Assembly (NCBI GenBank): GCA_014377045.1
Contig: JACMQI010000013.1
Location: 1-41,479 of the forward strand
DNA length: 41,479 nucleotides
Reading direction: 5' to 3'
DNA from: a candidate division SR1 bacterium
GTDB taxonomy: Bacteria > Patescibacteriota > JACMRA01
Made by a program: the position numbers and the translations under genes. The notes beneath the pieces were generated by a model. It was not told the DNA's origin, did not search any database, and was given only the letters and a program-made list of their open reading frames with translations. Positions 1 through 7,566 of this stretch are shown in pieces. The stretch's first letter is position 1. Each line of letters begins with the position of its first letter.

Positions 1-25
1 TAACTTATTTTAAAAATATTATCAT

Positions 26-1918
26 CTAAACTCCCTTCAAAAACTCGCTAAGCTCCTCTAATTTAGCCTTTTTCTCCTCTCCATTTACTCTTACTGATAC
101 CTCACCTGCTTCCATATCTTTAGGTCCTACGATAAATATTACTGGAACTTTTTCCAACTCGGCTTCGCGGATTTTTTTACCTAGACTTTCGGCTCTGCTG
201 TCTACAGTGTATAGAATATCATTGTGATTTAGTGGTAATTCTAACTGTGTATTCTGGATTTTGGCTGTGATTTGAGATACATAATCAAGTACCTTGTCAT
301 TTATAGTAAGTATACGGATTTGTTCTGGAGCTAGCCAAAATGGAAATCTACCACCGAAGTGCTCAATCAAAATACCCATAAATCTCTCAATAGATCCACT
401 TATCGCACGATGAATCACTAGAGGTCGTTCTTTCTCTCCAGATTCATTGATAAAACTAAGATCAAATCTTTCAGGTAAGTTAAAGTCACATTGGATAGTT
501 GCCAGTTGCCATTCTCGACCAAGCACATCTTTGAACATAAAGTCAAGCTTTGGACCATAAAACGCAGCTTCTCCCTCTACTTTTTTGTATGGCAAACTAT
601 TATCCTTTGCAGCATCTTCAAGGGCTTTTTCAGCCTGTTTCCATACTTCATCCTCGCCTAGATAAGCTTTACCGTCATCACCTCTTATACTGAGAGACAC
701 CCAGTAGTTTGTCATCATCCCCATCGTTTCATAAAACTCTTTAATGACCTTAACGATAGTAGCTACTTCCTCACCTATTTGATTAATACGGCAAAATAAA
801 TGACCGTCATCTTGAGTAATAGCACGCACACGAGTAAGTCCGCTGAGTTGACCACTTTTTTCATCGCGATATACAGTCGCGGGCTCGAAATACCGTATTG
901 GCATATCTCTATAGCTAAACTGATTATCGGCAAAGATCTGCATGTGATGCGGGCAGTTCATAGGCTTCATAATGAAACTTTCTTCTTTCCCCTGCACTCG
1001 AAACAACTCATCACCAAACTTAGCTGCGTGCCCACTGGCTTCATATAGTTCAACTTTTGCAATATGCGGAGTCCATACTCTACTATATCCACGATTTTTG
1101 TGGAGTTGCCAGAGATAATCTTCTAGACGCTTTCGAATAATCATTCCTTTTGGCTGCATAAGAGGTAACCCTGCACCAACGAGCTCACTTATAGTAAATA
1201 GTTTCATTTGTTGTCCAAGCACTCTATGATCTCTCTTTTTAGCTTCATTTCTCTGATACAAAAATTCTCCAAGTACTTCATCGTTTTCAAAAACTAAGGC
1301 ATAAATACGCTGCATTTGGATATTTCTTTTCTGATCTCCACGCCAATACGTACCACTAATTTTATCAAGCTTATAATCAATAGGTAATCCCTTTCCATCT
1401 TTTATAATTGGGCTATTTGGGCCTGGTTCGTCTCCATTTAGTTCTTTGATAGTAGTCACATGCGGACCTTTGCATAGATCTTCAAAAAGTACCTCGCCAG
1501 TCTGCTCATCTACAAGGCGATAAAGTGTGACTGTATTTGCACCACTAGAAACTATTTCGGATTCAATTTCATCTAGCTTGGTAGTCCCACGAATTTTGAG
1601 ATCAGTGAGCAACTCTACTTTAAGGGGTTGGTTTCGACTACTAAAAAAAGTTATTGCCTCATTTATACCCATTTCATGTTTTTTAAAGGCAAGATCACGC
1701 TCAAACATTTCTTTAATTTTTTCTTCTATCAGGCTTAAGTCTTCTGGTATCAAAGTACGAGGTAATATAAAATCATAGTAGCACCCATTTTCAATGACTG
1801 GCCCTACCCCAAACTGAGCTTCTGGAAACATCTCTTGAACAGCTGCTGCTAATATATGAGAAAATGAATGACGCTTTACATCGAGTGCAAAATTTGTTGT
1901 ATTTTTAGGTATAGACAT
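26..1918 (-). CDS. thrS: Threonyl-tRNA synthetase without TGS domain
   Basis: Charges tRNA-Thr with threonine in the cytoplasm. The 630-aa protein opens almost directly in the editing domain: HxxxH at H17-H21 and the second editing motif CKGPH near residues 149-153. The class II catalytic core follows, with zinc ligands C322 (in MNCPHH), H373 (DDGH) and H503 (VIHRA), and then a C-terminal anticodon-binding domain. The usual N-terminal TGS domain (about 60 residues) is absent. A stretch at 160-182 (rich in G, P and D) before YWRGD looks longer than in typical family members. The ATG at 1918 puts the editing motif at a sensible distance. Upstream lies a long AT-rich gap without a clear -35 box. 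Identity is certain; loss of TGS follows from length and motif positions. Confidence 0.97.
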   Translation of the reverse strand: MSIPKNTTNFALDVKRHSFSHILAAAVQEMFPEAQFGVGPVIENGCYYDFILPRTLIPEDLSLIEEKIKEMFERDLAFKKHEMGINEAITFFSSRNQPLKVELLTDLKIRGTTKLDEIESEIVSSGANTVTLYRLVDEQTGEVLFEDLCKGPHVTTIKELNGDEPGPNSPIIKDGKGLPIDYKLDKISGTYWRGDQKRNIQMQRIYALVFENDEVLGEFLYQRNEAKKRDHRVLGQQMKLFTISELVGAGLPLMQPKGMIIRKRLEDYLWQLHKNRGYSRVWTPHIAKVELYEASGHAAKFGDELFRVQGKEESFIMKPMNCPHHMQIFADNQFSYRDMPIRYFEPATVYRDEKSGQLSGLTRVRAITQDDGHLFCRINQIGEEVATIVKVIKEFYETMGMMTNYWVSLSIRGDDGKAYLGEDEVWKQAEKALEDAAKDNSLPYKKVEGEAAFYGPKLDFMFKDVLGREWQLATIQCDFNLPERFDLSFINESGEKERPLVIHRAISGSIERFMGILIEHFGGRFPFWLAPEQIRILTINDKVLDYVSQITAKIQNTQLELPLNHNDILYTVDSRAESLGKKIREAELEKVPVIFIVGPKDMEAGEVSVRVNGEEKKAKLEELSEFLKGV

Positions 1919-2261
1919 AATATTATTTATTAAAATTTGTTATATAAAAGTTTATATTTAGATTGCATGATAATTGTTAACATCCAATATTTGAGTCTTT
2001 AATTTATAAATGTACAAAAACTTGCCTTTAAATAGTTATAAATCTCAGAAAAATTGGTTTTATAATTAGATATCCATTATTAGTTTTTGATTTTTAAATA
2101 TAAACTTTGACTTTAGCTAATTACGTGTATTTTATCATATCATTATTTAGACATTAATAAACAGTATTAAGAATAGTTCAATTATTTTAATTTTATCGGT
2201 GAACTACCCTGTTTTATTCTAAGCTCTTAACATATAGTATATATAAAATAAAATATCAGTT
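1919..2261. other. AT-rich intergenic stretch, nothing recognised
   Basis: This stretch is very AT-rich. I see no tRNA, no convincing open frame and no clear TTGACA-type promoter in it. It must contain the thrS promoter on the minus strand, but I cannot place it. Confidence 0.5.
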
Positions 2262-2587
2262 TTAGGCAAGTATTTTAAGTACTTCTTTACAAATTGGTAT
2301 TAACTCATAACTATTTTCCAAACTTATTTCTGGTATATAGGCTAGATTTTAGATCCAGAATAGATAGGTATAGATAGATCTAATCTGCTCATTATACTAT
2401 CTTGGAGTTTCTTTTTTAAAGGATTTTTGCCTGCTGGTACTATCTTTGTAAACGCCATATCATGATACACTAATGCAAAATATTTCGTTGCAGTATATGT
2501 TATATTCCCCAAACATTTTCTTATATCTGATAATTCCAAAAAATCGTAATTACTCTGAGATATATTCCATTTGTGATTGTAGAGTAA
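2262..2587 (-). pseudogene. Decayed fragment of an unrecognised gene
   Basis: On the minus strand a frame open from about 2587 reads like real protein (…DFLELSDIRKCLGN…) without a start codon at its head and stops at 2342. After a shift of frame it continues sensibly (…AYIPEISLENSYEL…) to a TAA at 2262-2264. Together they make roughly 105 residues of protein-like sequence with no start codon and one frameshift, which suggests a gene remnant. I do not recognise the family. A chance open frame in AT-rich DNA is possible, but the amino-acid composition argues mildly against it. Confidence 0.35.
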
Positions 2588-2631
2588 TTATGCTAAAGTA
2601 TAAAATCATATATTAAAAATAAAGTGTCAAC

Positions 2632-2664
2632 AAAAAAGTACTCTGGATTAATTCCAAAGTACTT
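2632..2664 (-). terminator. Intrinsic terminator of the nitroreductase gene
   Basis: An inverted repeat AAGTACT (2636-2642) / AGTACTT (2658-2664), extended inward by TGGA/TCCA after one mismatch, is followed on the minus strand by a run of six T (complement of 2632-2637). It lies just after the nitroreductase stop codon. Confidence 0.75.
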
Positions 2665-2686
2665 ACATTAAAGGTTTGTTATTAAA

Positions 2687-3325
2687 TTAAATAGCTAAAA
2701 ATGCTTTTTCTTCTGATTTTCTCACTTTTGGAAGATCTGCATGGTGATCTGAAGCTAATCGATAGCCAATAGCAAGGACTACAGTACTTTTGAGATTTTT
2801 TTCTGTTAGACCTAATATCTTGTCCACAGTATCAGGCATGAAACCTTCTATAGGGCAAGCATCGATTCCTAAACTTGCAGTGGTTAACAGCCCAAAACCG
2901 AGAGCTATATAAGCCTGTTTTTGAGCCCAAGCAATAGCTTCTTCGTGAGTAAGTCTCTCAATAGTTCCAATTATCTGTTGTGCAAAACCATCAAGTGAAG
3001 ACCTTTCAACACTACGAACCTTAACCATATCAGACATATACTCTTCTACATATTTTGATGTGTTTTCTTTAATGTCTGTTGGAACTGCAAATACTATAAG
3101 AAGCGGAGCATCTACAAATTGCGATTGTCCCCAACCTGCCTTTTGAAGTTCTAGTCTTTTTTCTTTATCGTTTACTTCTATAAAGGACCAAGGCTGTAAA
3201 CCGTATGAAGACGGTGCAAGGCGTAATGAATCTTTAATATTTTGAACTTGATCGACAGTAAGAAATTTAGTGGTATCAAATGATTTTATTGATGTGCGGA
3301 AATTTAATATATCTTTAGTAATCAT
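2687..3325 (-). CDS. NAD(P)H-dependent nitroreductase family flavoprotein
   Basis: A 212-aa FMN enzyme of the NfsB/YdgI-like nitroreductase family, expected to reduce nitroaromatics or quinones using NAD(P)H. The N-terminal RxSIKxFD motif, the LRLAPSSYGLQPWSF segment (FMN binding, residues about 35-48) and the C-terminal LAIGYR segment (about 185-190) are typical, and the length is normal. The gene is divergent from an HxlR-type regulator, a common pairing for redox-responsive enzymes. Its likely promoter (-35 at 3373-3378 and -10 at 3351-3356, minus strand) overlaps the regulator's promoter, and inverted repeats lie between the -10 box and the ATG. An intrinsic terminator follows at 2632-2664. 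The physiological substrate cannot be told from sequence. Confidence 0.9.
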   Translation of the reverse strand: MITKDILNFRTSIKSFDTTKFLTVDQVQNIKDSLRLAPSSYGLQPWSFIEVNDKEKRLELQKAGWGQSQFVDAPLLIVFAVPTDIKENTSKYVEEYMSDMVKVRSVERSSLDGFAQQIIGTIERLTHEEAIAWAQKQAYIALGFGLLTTASLGIDACPIEGFMPDTVDKILGLTEKNLKSTVVLAIGYRLASDHHADLPKVRKSEEKAFLAI

Positions 3326-3330
3326 AATAT

Positions 3331-3356
3331 AACTATATTTAGTATAGTTACTATAT
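3331..3356. promoter_or_regulatory. Candidate HxlR operator: overlapping inverted repeats
   Basis: TAACTATA (3331-3338) and TATAGTTA (3344-3351) form a perfect 8-bp inverted repeat with a 5-bp spacer. It overlaps a second palindrome, TATAGT-T-ACTATA (3344-3356). The second covers the -10 box of the nitroreductase promoter (ACTATA at 3351-3356, TATAGT on the minus strand). The position between divergent regulator and target suggests an operator for the HxlR protein. Function is inferred, not shown. Confidence 0.5.
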
Positions 3357-3378
3357 AAAGTATATTGACAAATGTCAA
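3351..3378 (-). promoter_or_regulatory. Nitroreductase promoter
   Basis: Minus-strand -35 TTGACA (3373-3378) and -10 TATAGT (3351-3356), spaced 16 bp. The -35 box sits inside the forward HxlR promoter, in the palindrome TTGACAAATGTCAA, so the two divergent promoters overlap. Confidence 0.65.
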
Positions 3379-3393
3379 GAAAAAAAGTATGAT
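3365..3393 (+). promoter_or_regulatory. HxlR gene promoter, near consensus
   Basis: TTGACA (3365-3370), 17-bp spacer, TATGAT (3388-3393). Transcription should begin about 3400, at or next to the ATG at 3404. The TTG at 3365 that opens the longest frame is therefore part of the -35 box and not a start codon. Confidence 0.8.
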
Positions 3394-3403
3394 AGTATCT
3401 CTA

Positions 3404-3742
3404 ATGACTAAACAATCCCTTATTAATGAAAACAATATGAGTGTGGCATTAGCCGCAAATATTATTGGTGATACTTGGAGTCTCCAAATTATAAAAGAAT
3501 TAATAGAAAACAAAAAATTGCGGTTTAGTGAAATTCAAGATTTAGTAGCTAATATATGCCCAAGAACATTATCTCAGAGATTAGAAAAGCTAAAATCTCA
3601 AGGTATAATAAGTAAAAATATCGTCGATGCGCGTCCAATTTACTGCGAGTACACACTTACTAATTTAGGAGAGAAAACATCACCAATTATTCAGGCTATG
3701 GCTGCATTTAATCATTCCTTAAAAAAAGAAATTACTAGGTAA
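3404..3742 (+). CDS. HxlR-family winged-helix transcriptional regulator
   Basis: A 112-aa DNA-binding protein of the HxlR/DUF24 family. The family signature is clear: ALAANIIGDTWSLQII at the start of the winged helix, then F.EIQ…I.PRTLSQRL.KL as recognition helix, then the wing ending …YTLTNLG. Many redox-sensing members (YodB, HypR) have a Cys near the N-terminus; it is missing here, and the remaining Cys residues lie in NICPRT and IYCEYT. I chose the ATG at 3404 because the -10 box of a near-consensus promoter ends 10 nt before it; the longer frame would start inside the -35 box. It probably controls the divergent nitroreductase and itself. Confidence 0.88.
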   Translation: MTKQSLINENNMSVALAANIIGDTWSLQIIKELIENKKLRFSEIQDLVANICPRTLSQRLEKLKSQGIISKNIVDARPIYCEYTLTNLGEKTSPIIQAMAAFNHSLKKEITR

Positions 3743-3759
3743 GCGCACTTTTGAGTTTC

Positions 3760-4152
3760 CTATTTAGTTAGATTCGACAAATCTATATTTTGATCGGCCA
3801 AACCCAAACCGCTGTCAGCAGATTCTATTGAATTGTCTATATCTGATACAATAGTTTTTGTTTGAATAGAAGTAAAACTAGATTTTGTACTAGGTGTTTT
3901 AGAAGATTGCGATTTTACATCTGCATTCTGCAAATTTTTTATACTTATTTGAGACTCTTCATATTCACTATTTATATTCATCTTATCAATAACATTTAAT
4001 GATTGATCAAAACTTTGCTTTGATGTCTCTTTAGATTTAGAGGCATACTGCATTGCAAGGAGACCATTTATCAAAAGTAAAATTACGATAACAATAGAAA
4101 ACCCTATACCGATTTTTTGATTTTTTAAGAGATACCTCCATTTTAAAGACAT
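3760..4152 (-). CDS. Single-pass membrane-anchored protein, unknown function
   Basis: 130 aa. A short basic cytoplasmic N-terminus (KWRYLLKNQK) is followed by one transmembrane helix at about 15-33 and a Ser/Asp/Lys-rich exterior of low complexity, with no recognisable domain. It follows the coiled-coil protein gene after 25 nt on the same strand, with no promoter or ribosome-binding site of its own visible, so the two probably form a small operon. It ends close to the convergent HxlR gene. I do not recognise a family. The presence of a clean membrane segment and the operon position support a real gene. Confidence 0.65.
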   Translation of the reverse strand: MSLKWRYLLKNQKIGIGFSIVIVILLLINGLLAMQYASKSKETSKQSFDQSLNVIDKMNINSEYEESQISIKNLQNADVKSQSSKTPSTKSSFTSIQTKTIVSDIDNSIESADSGLGLADQNIDLSNLTK

Positions 4153-4177
4153 ACTAAAATTTTATTAGGGAAAAGGA

Positions 4178-4897
4178 TTAATTTTTTGTCTGATCTTTGA
4201 TTTTCTGAATTTCTTGCCGAACATTTTTCTGAACATAATCCTGTAAATCTTTCGCTACATCTTTAACTATTTTTAGTTTATTTTGCGAGTCTTGAAGAGA
4301 AGATTTAAACTCATTTTCAGATTTTGTGCATGTTGTAAACTTTGTGCTAGTAATACCTGAAACGTAGCTATCTTGAACCAAAATATAATTTTTCAATTTT
4401 TTATTGAGTATAATTAGCGAACTTTCTAAATTTTTTATATCAACTTTTTCTTCCTTAAGCTTTTTAATCAATTCTGCTACACTACTTGCTATTATTTGAA
4501 ATTTTTCTACACGAGGATTTTTTCCATCATTAAATTTTGTTATTTGTGTTTCAATATTTGTAGACACGGTAGTACAATTTGCTATAACACCATTCTTTAC
4601 TGATGCATTATTTACCGCTTTACTTGCTTCCTCTGAGACTTGCTTAGCTTGTGCTATAGCCTGATTTGCTAGATTTTTAGCTTGTTCAATTTGAAAATTA
4701 GCTTGATCTGATTGTGGGGTTGATTGTTCAGCCATTTTTTTAGCTTGTTGAGTTGATTCATTTGCTAATCTTTGAGCAGCTTGAATATCTTCACTACTTA
4801 TATCAGCAGCAAATAAATTAATTGAATAATAAGTAGTCAGGTTGCACGCAGATACAATTGATATTATGATAATTAAATATAGTGTTATTTTGGCCAT
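4178..4897 (-). CDS. Exported coiled-coil protein, possible lipoprotein
   Basis: 239 aa. An N-terminal hydrophobic segment (residues 4-17) ends in VSAC (C18), a fair lipobox, so it may be a lipoprotein; otherwise it is a signal-anchor protein. Residues about 35-95 are an Ala/Gln/Lys-rich coiled coil with loose repeats (QQAKKMAEQS, EQAKNLANQA, AQAKQVSEEA). The rest is helical and charged, with two further Cys that could form a disulfide. It has a promoter with the local leaderless layout: TTGACA at 4930-4935, minus strand, 32 nt before the ATG. It heads a two-gene unit with the 130-aa anchored protein. No enzymatic motif is visible; a structural envelope role is a guess. Confidence 0.75.
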   Translation of the reverse strand: MAKITLYLIIIISIVSACNLTTYYSINLFAADISSEDIQAAQRLANESTQQAKKMAEQSTPQSDQANFQIEQAKNLANQAIAQAKQVSEEASKAVNNASVKNGVIANCTTVSTNIETQITKFNDGKNPRVEKFQIIASSVAELIKKLKEEKVDIKNLESSLIILNKKLKNYILVQDSYVSGITSTKFTTCTKSENEFKSSLQDSQNKLKIVKDVAKDLQDYVQKNVRQEIQKIKDQTKN

Positions 4898-4906
4898 ATG
4901 GCATAT

Positions 4907-4935
4907 TTCTTATCTTGATTTTATGCTTTTGTCAA
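4907..4935 (-). promoter_or_regulatory. Promoter of the coiled-coil protein gene
   Basis: Minus strand TTGACA (4930-4935), 17-bp spacer, TAAGAA (4907-4912), then 9 nt to the ATG. This is the same geometry as the divergent SPFH promoter. Confidence 0.6.
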
Positions 4936-4974
4936 TAGCAAAATGTGCATAAATTTAGCGAAATAAAAATATCG

Positions 4975-5003
4975 TTGACACAAACTTCATTATTATTTAC
5001 ATA
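4975..5003 (+). promoter_or_regulatory. Promoter of the SPFH gene
   Basis: TTGACA (4975-4980), 17-bp spacer, TACATA (4998-5003), then 9 nt to the ATG at 5013. The expected transcript begins at or beside the start codon. Confidence 0.65.
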
Positions 5004-5012
5004 TCAAATATT

Positions 5013-5876
5013 ATGGCTACTTATACCACAAGTTCACAGTTTAAATTCGACGATTTACAAAAAAGTTTACAATCTTCTTCTAAATTCATACGAAACTTTT
5101 TAATTGCACTTACGTTATTTCTTCTTATTGCAGGCTCTATACGAGTTAACAGTCCTACACAAGTATCTATAGTCACAACTCTTGGAAGAATCTCATCAAC
5201 ACAAGGAAGTGGCCTATATTTAAAATTTCCATTGATATCAAAAGATTATATTTATGATACTTCTATCCAATCGATCGAATGTATTACGGGAAAAGGTAAA
5301 AATAACTGTCAAACTCTCGATGCAAGTACAAAAGACTTACAGGATGTCAAAACAGCAGTACAGGTAAGCTATCAAGTAGATGGAAATAAAGCAAATGATC
5401 TTTTTAAGTTAGTGCAAGACCAGCAAACGTTTAACGATATTATAGTTCCTTCTACAGTGGCCGAATCACTCAAAGTAGTTACAGCAAAGTATACTGGTGA
5501 AGAGCTTGTATTAAAACGAGGTGAAGTCAAAAATGCTATTGAAAAAGAGCTTCAAGATCGTTTAAATCAGTATTTTCTAATTATAAAAAGTATTAATATT
5601 GTTAATTTTGAGTTTTCTGCATCTTTTCAAAAAGAAATTGATCTTAAAGTAGCTACTCAGCAACAAACCCTACAAAAAGAAGAGGAACTAAAGCGTGTAC
5701 AGGCTGAAAGTAAAATCATCACAACTAAAGCGCAAGCCGAATCAGATGCTACGAATATTCAAGGTCAATCACTCAAAAACAATCCTGAAATATTGGAGCT
5801 AAAAAAGATCGAAAAATGGGATGGCAAATTACCTCAAGTTCAAGGTGGTGGGAGTCCAATAATTAATTTGAAGTAA
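5013..5876 (+). CDS. SPFH/prohibitin (Band 7) membrane protein
   Basis: 287 aa. Cytoplasmic N-terminus, one transmembrane helix at about 27-43, then the SPFH domain: a β-rich start (SPTQVSIVTTLGRISS, G.YLKFPLI), a helical middle, and a coiled-coil tail (KEEELKRVQAESKIITTKAQAESDA, about 215-245). Length and order match prohibitin-like proteins, which form ring assemblies on the membrane and often bind membrane proteases such as FtsH. It has its own promoter, divergent from the coiled-coil lipoprotein-like gene. The next gene downstream encodes a T4SS-type pilin with its own strong promoter. The role in this organism is unknown. Confidence 0.87.
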   Translation: MATYTTSSQFKFDDLQKSLQSSSKFIRNFLIALTLFLLIAGSIRVNSPTQVSIVTTLGRISSTQGSGLYLKFPLISKDYIYDTSIQSIECITGKGKNNCQTLDASTKDLQDVKTAVQVSYQVDGNKANDLFKLVQDQQTFNDIIVPSTVAESLKVVTAKYTGEELVLKRGEVKNAIEKELQDRLNQYFLIIKSINIVNFEFSASFQKEIDLKVATQQQTLQKEEELKRVQAESKIITTKAQAESDATNIQGQSLKNNPEILELKKIEKWDGKLPQVQGGGSPIINLK

Positions 5877-5993
5877 AAAATATCTAGAGTAAAAATTTTA
5901 ATGTCTTTACCACAGGCTTAAAATGCAAAATGTAGAAATCATTGAAATGTCAAAGCAATATATCATATTTTATGAATATATGCTCAAACTTAT

Positions 5994-6022
5994 TTGACAA
6001 CTACCCTGAGCTTACTTATAAT
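5994..6022 (+). promoter_or_regulatory. Consensus promoter of the T4SS_pilin-like gene
   Basis: A perfect consensus promoter: TTGACA (5994-5999), 17 bp, TATAAT (6017-6022). Start of transcription is expected at about 6029, only a few bases before the ATG at 6036. It is the best-matching promoter in the window, which suggests high expression. Confidence 0.88.
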
Positions 6023-6035
6023 AGATACAAAGCAT

Positions 6036-6479
6036 ATGCAGACAACCTTACCACGAATTAATAAAATCAAAAAAATTATCCTATGGTCTATAGTTATAGG
6101 CGGTATTATTTCACTTTTTATACCTACCTTCGTTCATGGAGCTAAACCTCTTGATCCATGTGGTCCAGGTGGTATAGATAATGATAGCTGCTTAGTAGGT
6201 ACAAGTACACTCAGCGGTACCAGCTCAGATTCTCTAGCAAAAACTATCATTGCATTTGCCCGCATCCTAACATATATATCTGCTGCACTTGCCATATTAT
6301 TTATCGTTATTGGTGGTGTTCGCATGATTGTTTCAAATGGTAACGATGCCCAGTATAAGAGTGCTTTGACTACTCTTCAATACGCAATAATCGGTTTAAT
6401 AGTCACAGTAGTTGCATATAGTGCTATTTCGTTAATATCATCATTTATTACTACAATTGACATATCTAGTGGCTCATAA
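6036..6479 (+). CDS. T4SS_pilin-like (VirB2/TrbC-type) membrane protein
   Basis: 147 aa from the ATG at 6036. The longer frame begins with TTG at 5994, but that triplet is the -35 box of a perfect promoter. Layout: signal or first helix at about 12-32, a Gly/Ser/Cys-rich loop (CGPGG…DSCLVG), then two hydrophobic helices joined by a short loop GG.RMI.SNGN, ending in a third-helix pattern IIGLIVTVVAYSAI. This matches the small two-helix subunits placed in the Pfam T4SS_pilin family and seen widely in CPR and Gram-positive genomes. They are related to VirB2 and are thought to form or line conjugation-type secretion channels. No other T4SS gene is in the window. tRNA-Ser follows with its own promoter. 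Confidence 0.8.
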   Translation: MQTTLPRINKIKKIILWSIVIGGIISLFIPTFVHGAKPLDPCGPGGIDNDSCLVGTSTLSGTSSDSLAKTIIAFARILTYISAALAILFIVIGGVRMIVSNGNDAQYKSALTTLQYAIIGLIVTVVAYSAISLISSFITTIDISSGS

Positions 6480-6501
6480 CAAAGTGTGTATGATATAAGA
6501 C

Positions 6502-6530
6502 TTGACAAAAAAAGCTTACTTAAGTTTGAT
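6502..6530 (+). promoter_or_regulatory. tRNA-Ser promoter
   Basis: TTGACA (6502-6507), 17-bp spacer, TTTGAT (6525-6530), 14 nt before the tRNA 5' end. Confidence 0.6.
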
Positions 6531-6544
6531 TTGAATATTCAATT

Positions 6545-6636
<92 letters not shown>

Positions 6637-6665
6637 ATAACATACCCCTTTAGAGGGTTATTTTT
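6637..6665 (+). terminator. Probable terminator after tRNA-Ser
   Basis: AATAA…CCC / GGG…TTATT hairpin (with a small bulge on the left arm) followed by TTTTT at 6661-6665. Confidence 0.6.
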
Positions 6666-6706
6666 ATATTAATAATCTAGTAAAAACGCTTTGGAATAGA
6701 TAATAC

Positions 6707-6735
6707 TTGACATTTGAAAAAAGATATGGTAGATA
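6707..6735 (+). promoter_or_regulatory. Promoter of the surface polysaccharide operon
   Basis: TTGACA (6707-6712), 17-bp spacer, TAGATA (6730-6735). There is no start codon at the leaderless distance, so the transcript carries about 50 nt before the first small open frame at 6793. Confidence 0.6.
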
Positions 6736-6792
6736 CAAACTATAAATTTATTATTTTGTAAATAATATTCTCCAATAAATCTAACTATTAAA

Positions 6793-6906
6793 ATGTACGA
6801 TATTATAATACTCATATTTGCAATCTCGTTTATTACTGTTATAGCGTTAAATATTTTTGCCGCAATACTAAATTTTGTCATCAATCTAATCTTCAAAAGC
6901 TATTAG
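6793..6906 (+). CDS. 37-aa hydrophobic peptide, possible first gene of the operon
   Basis: ATG to TAG, 37 residues, almost entirely one hydrophobic helix (IIILIFAISFITVIAL… through …ILNFVINLIF) with a charged tail FKSY. It ends 13 nt before the sortase-like gene, the same spacing as between the other genes of this unit (11-13 nt), and lies downstream of a good promoter. It could be a real small membrane protein, a leader peptide, or a chance frame. No family is recognised. Confidence 0.45.
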   Translation: MYDIIILIFAISFITVIALNIFAAILNFVINLIFKSY

Positions 6907-6919
6907 TAAAACAATATCT

Positions 6920-7555
6920 ATGCTAACAAAAATTAAGAATTTAATCATAAAACTTACTATACTTGTTTTTTCGCTCGGATTAACCTTTTTTATCCTCGCT
7001 AGTACTTATGAAGTTACAGCAAATACAGATCTTCCATATGTTCAATCCATCACACCAATATCAGCTCAGGATGCAGTAAATAAAATTGTAAAATATAACC
7101 AGGAAGCTGGGTTAAAGGATTTTGGAAACAAAAGATATGTATCTCTTGGTGCTCTAGATTATTTGTATTTTCCTGCTCAGCATGTTCGCATTTTTACTGG
7201 TAAAGATAGAAAAATACCCGAAACAAATGAAGGTAAATGGTATATGAAACCTAACAATGCTCATTATATCATCTTAAACAAAGATAAAAATGGAGTCGAA
7301 GGTGATTATTTATTTTATACAAACCAAAGCTGGAGAACTATACCAAATGCAGACCTTATAAACATTGGAGATAAAGTACAACTATCCAATATTCGTGGAG
7401 ATCTATACCAGTTTATAGTATCTGATCGCCAATTACTTACAAACTCAGATTCTTATATTTCCACCCAAACAAACGACAGACAGCTCATTTTAATAGTTGA
7501 TTATCCTGAGCAAAATGCGTATTTTGCTTTTGCTATCAGACCCGAAAACACATAA
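6920..7555 (+). CDS. Sortase-fold protein lacking the catalytic residues (pseudo-sortase)
   Basis: 211 aa. A membrane anchor or signal at about 7-28 precedes an extracytoplasmic β-rich domain. The order of segments resembles a sortase: a YVSLGALDYLYFPA strand, a GDYLFYTNQSW segment where sortases have the GH(R/N)xW catalytic His, NIGDKVQL (sortase LkkGD.I.l), YQFIVSDRQLL, and RQLILIVDYP where the TLxTC catalytic Cys should be. Neither the His nor the Cys is present, so cysteine transpeptidation is not expected. It is the second frame of a tight operon with a GT2 synthase and an exported barrel-like protein. Assignment to the sortase fold is by pattern only. A structural or polysaccharide-binding role is possible. 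Confidence 0.55.
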   Translation: MLTKIKNLIIKLTILVFSLGLTFFILASTYEVTANTDLPYVQSITPISAQDAVNKIVKYNQEAGLKDFGNKRYVSLGALDYLYFPAQHVRIFTGKDRKIPETNEGKWYMKPNNAHYIILNKDKNGVEGDYLFYTNQSWRTIPNADLINIGDKVQLSNIRGDLYQFIVSDRQLLTNSDSYISTQTNDRQLILIVDYPEQNAYFAFAIRPENT

Positions 7556-7566
7556 ATTTTAGTATT

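Noticed and set aside
3322-3513. 63-codon minus-strand frame overlapping the nitroreductase start
   Set aside because: It runs through both divergent promoters and antisense to the HxlR gene.
6669-6896. 75-codon minus-strand frame
   Set aside because: It is antisense to the operon promoter and the 37-aa frame; its hydrophobic composition mirrors AT-rich sequence.
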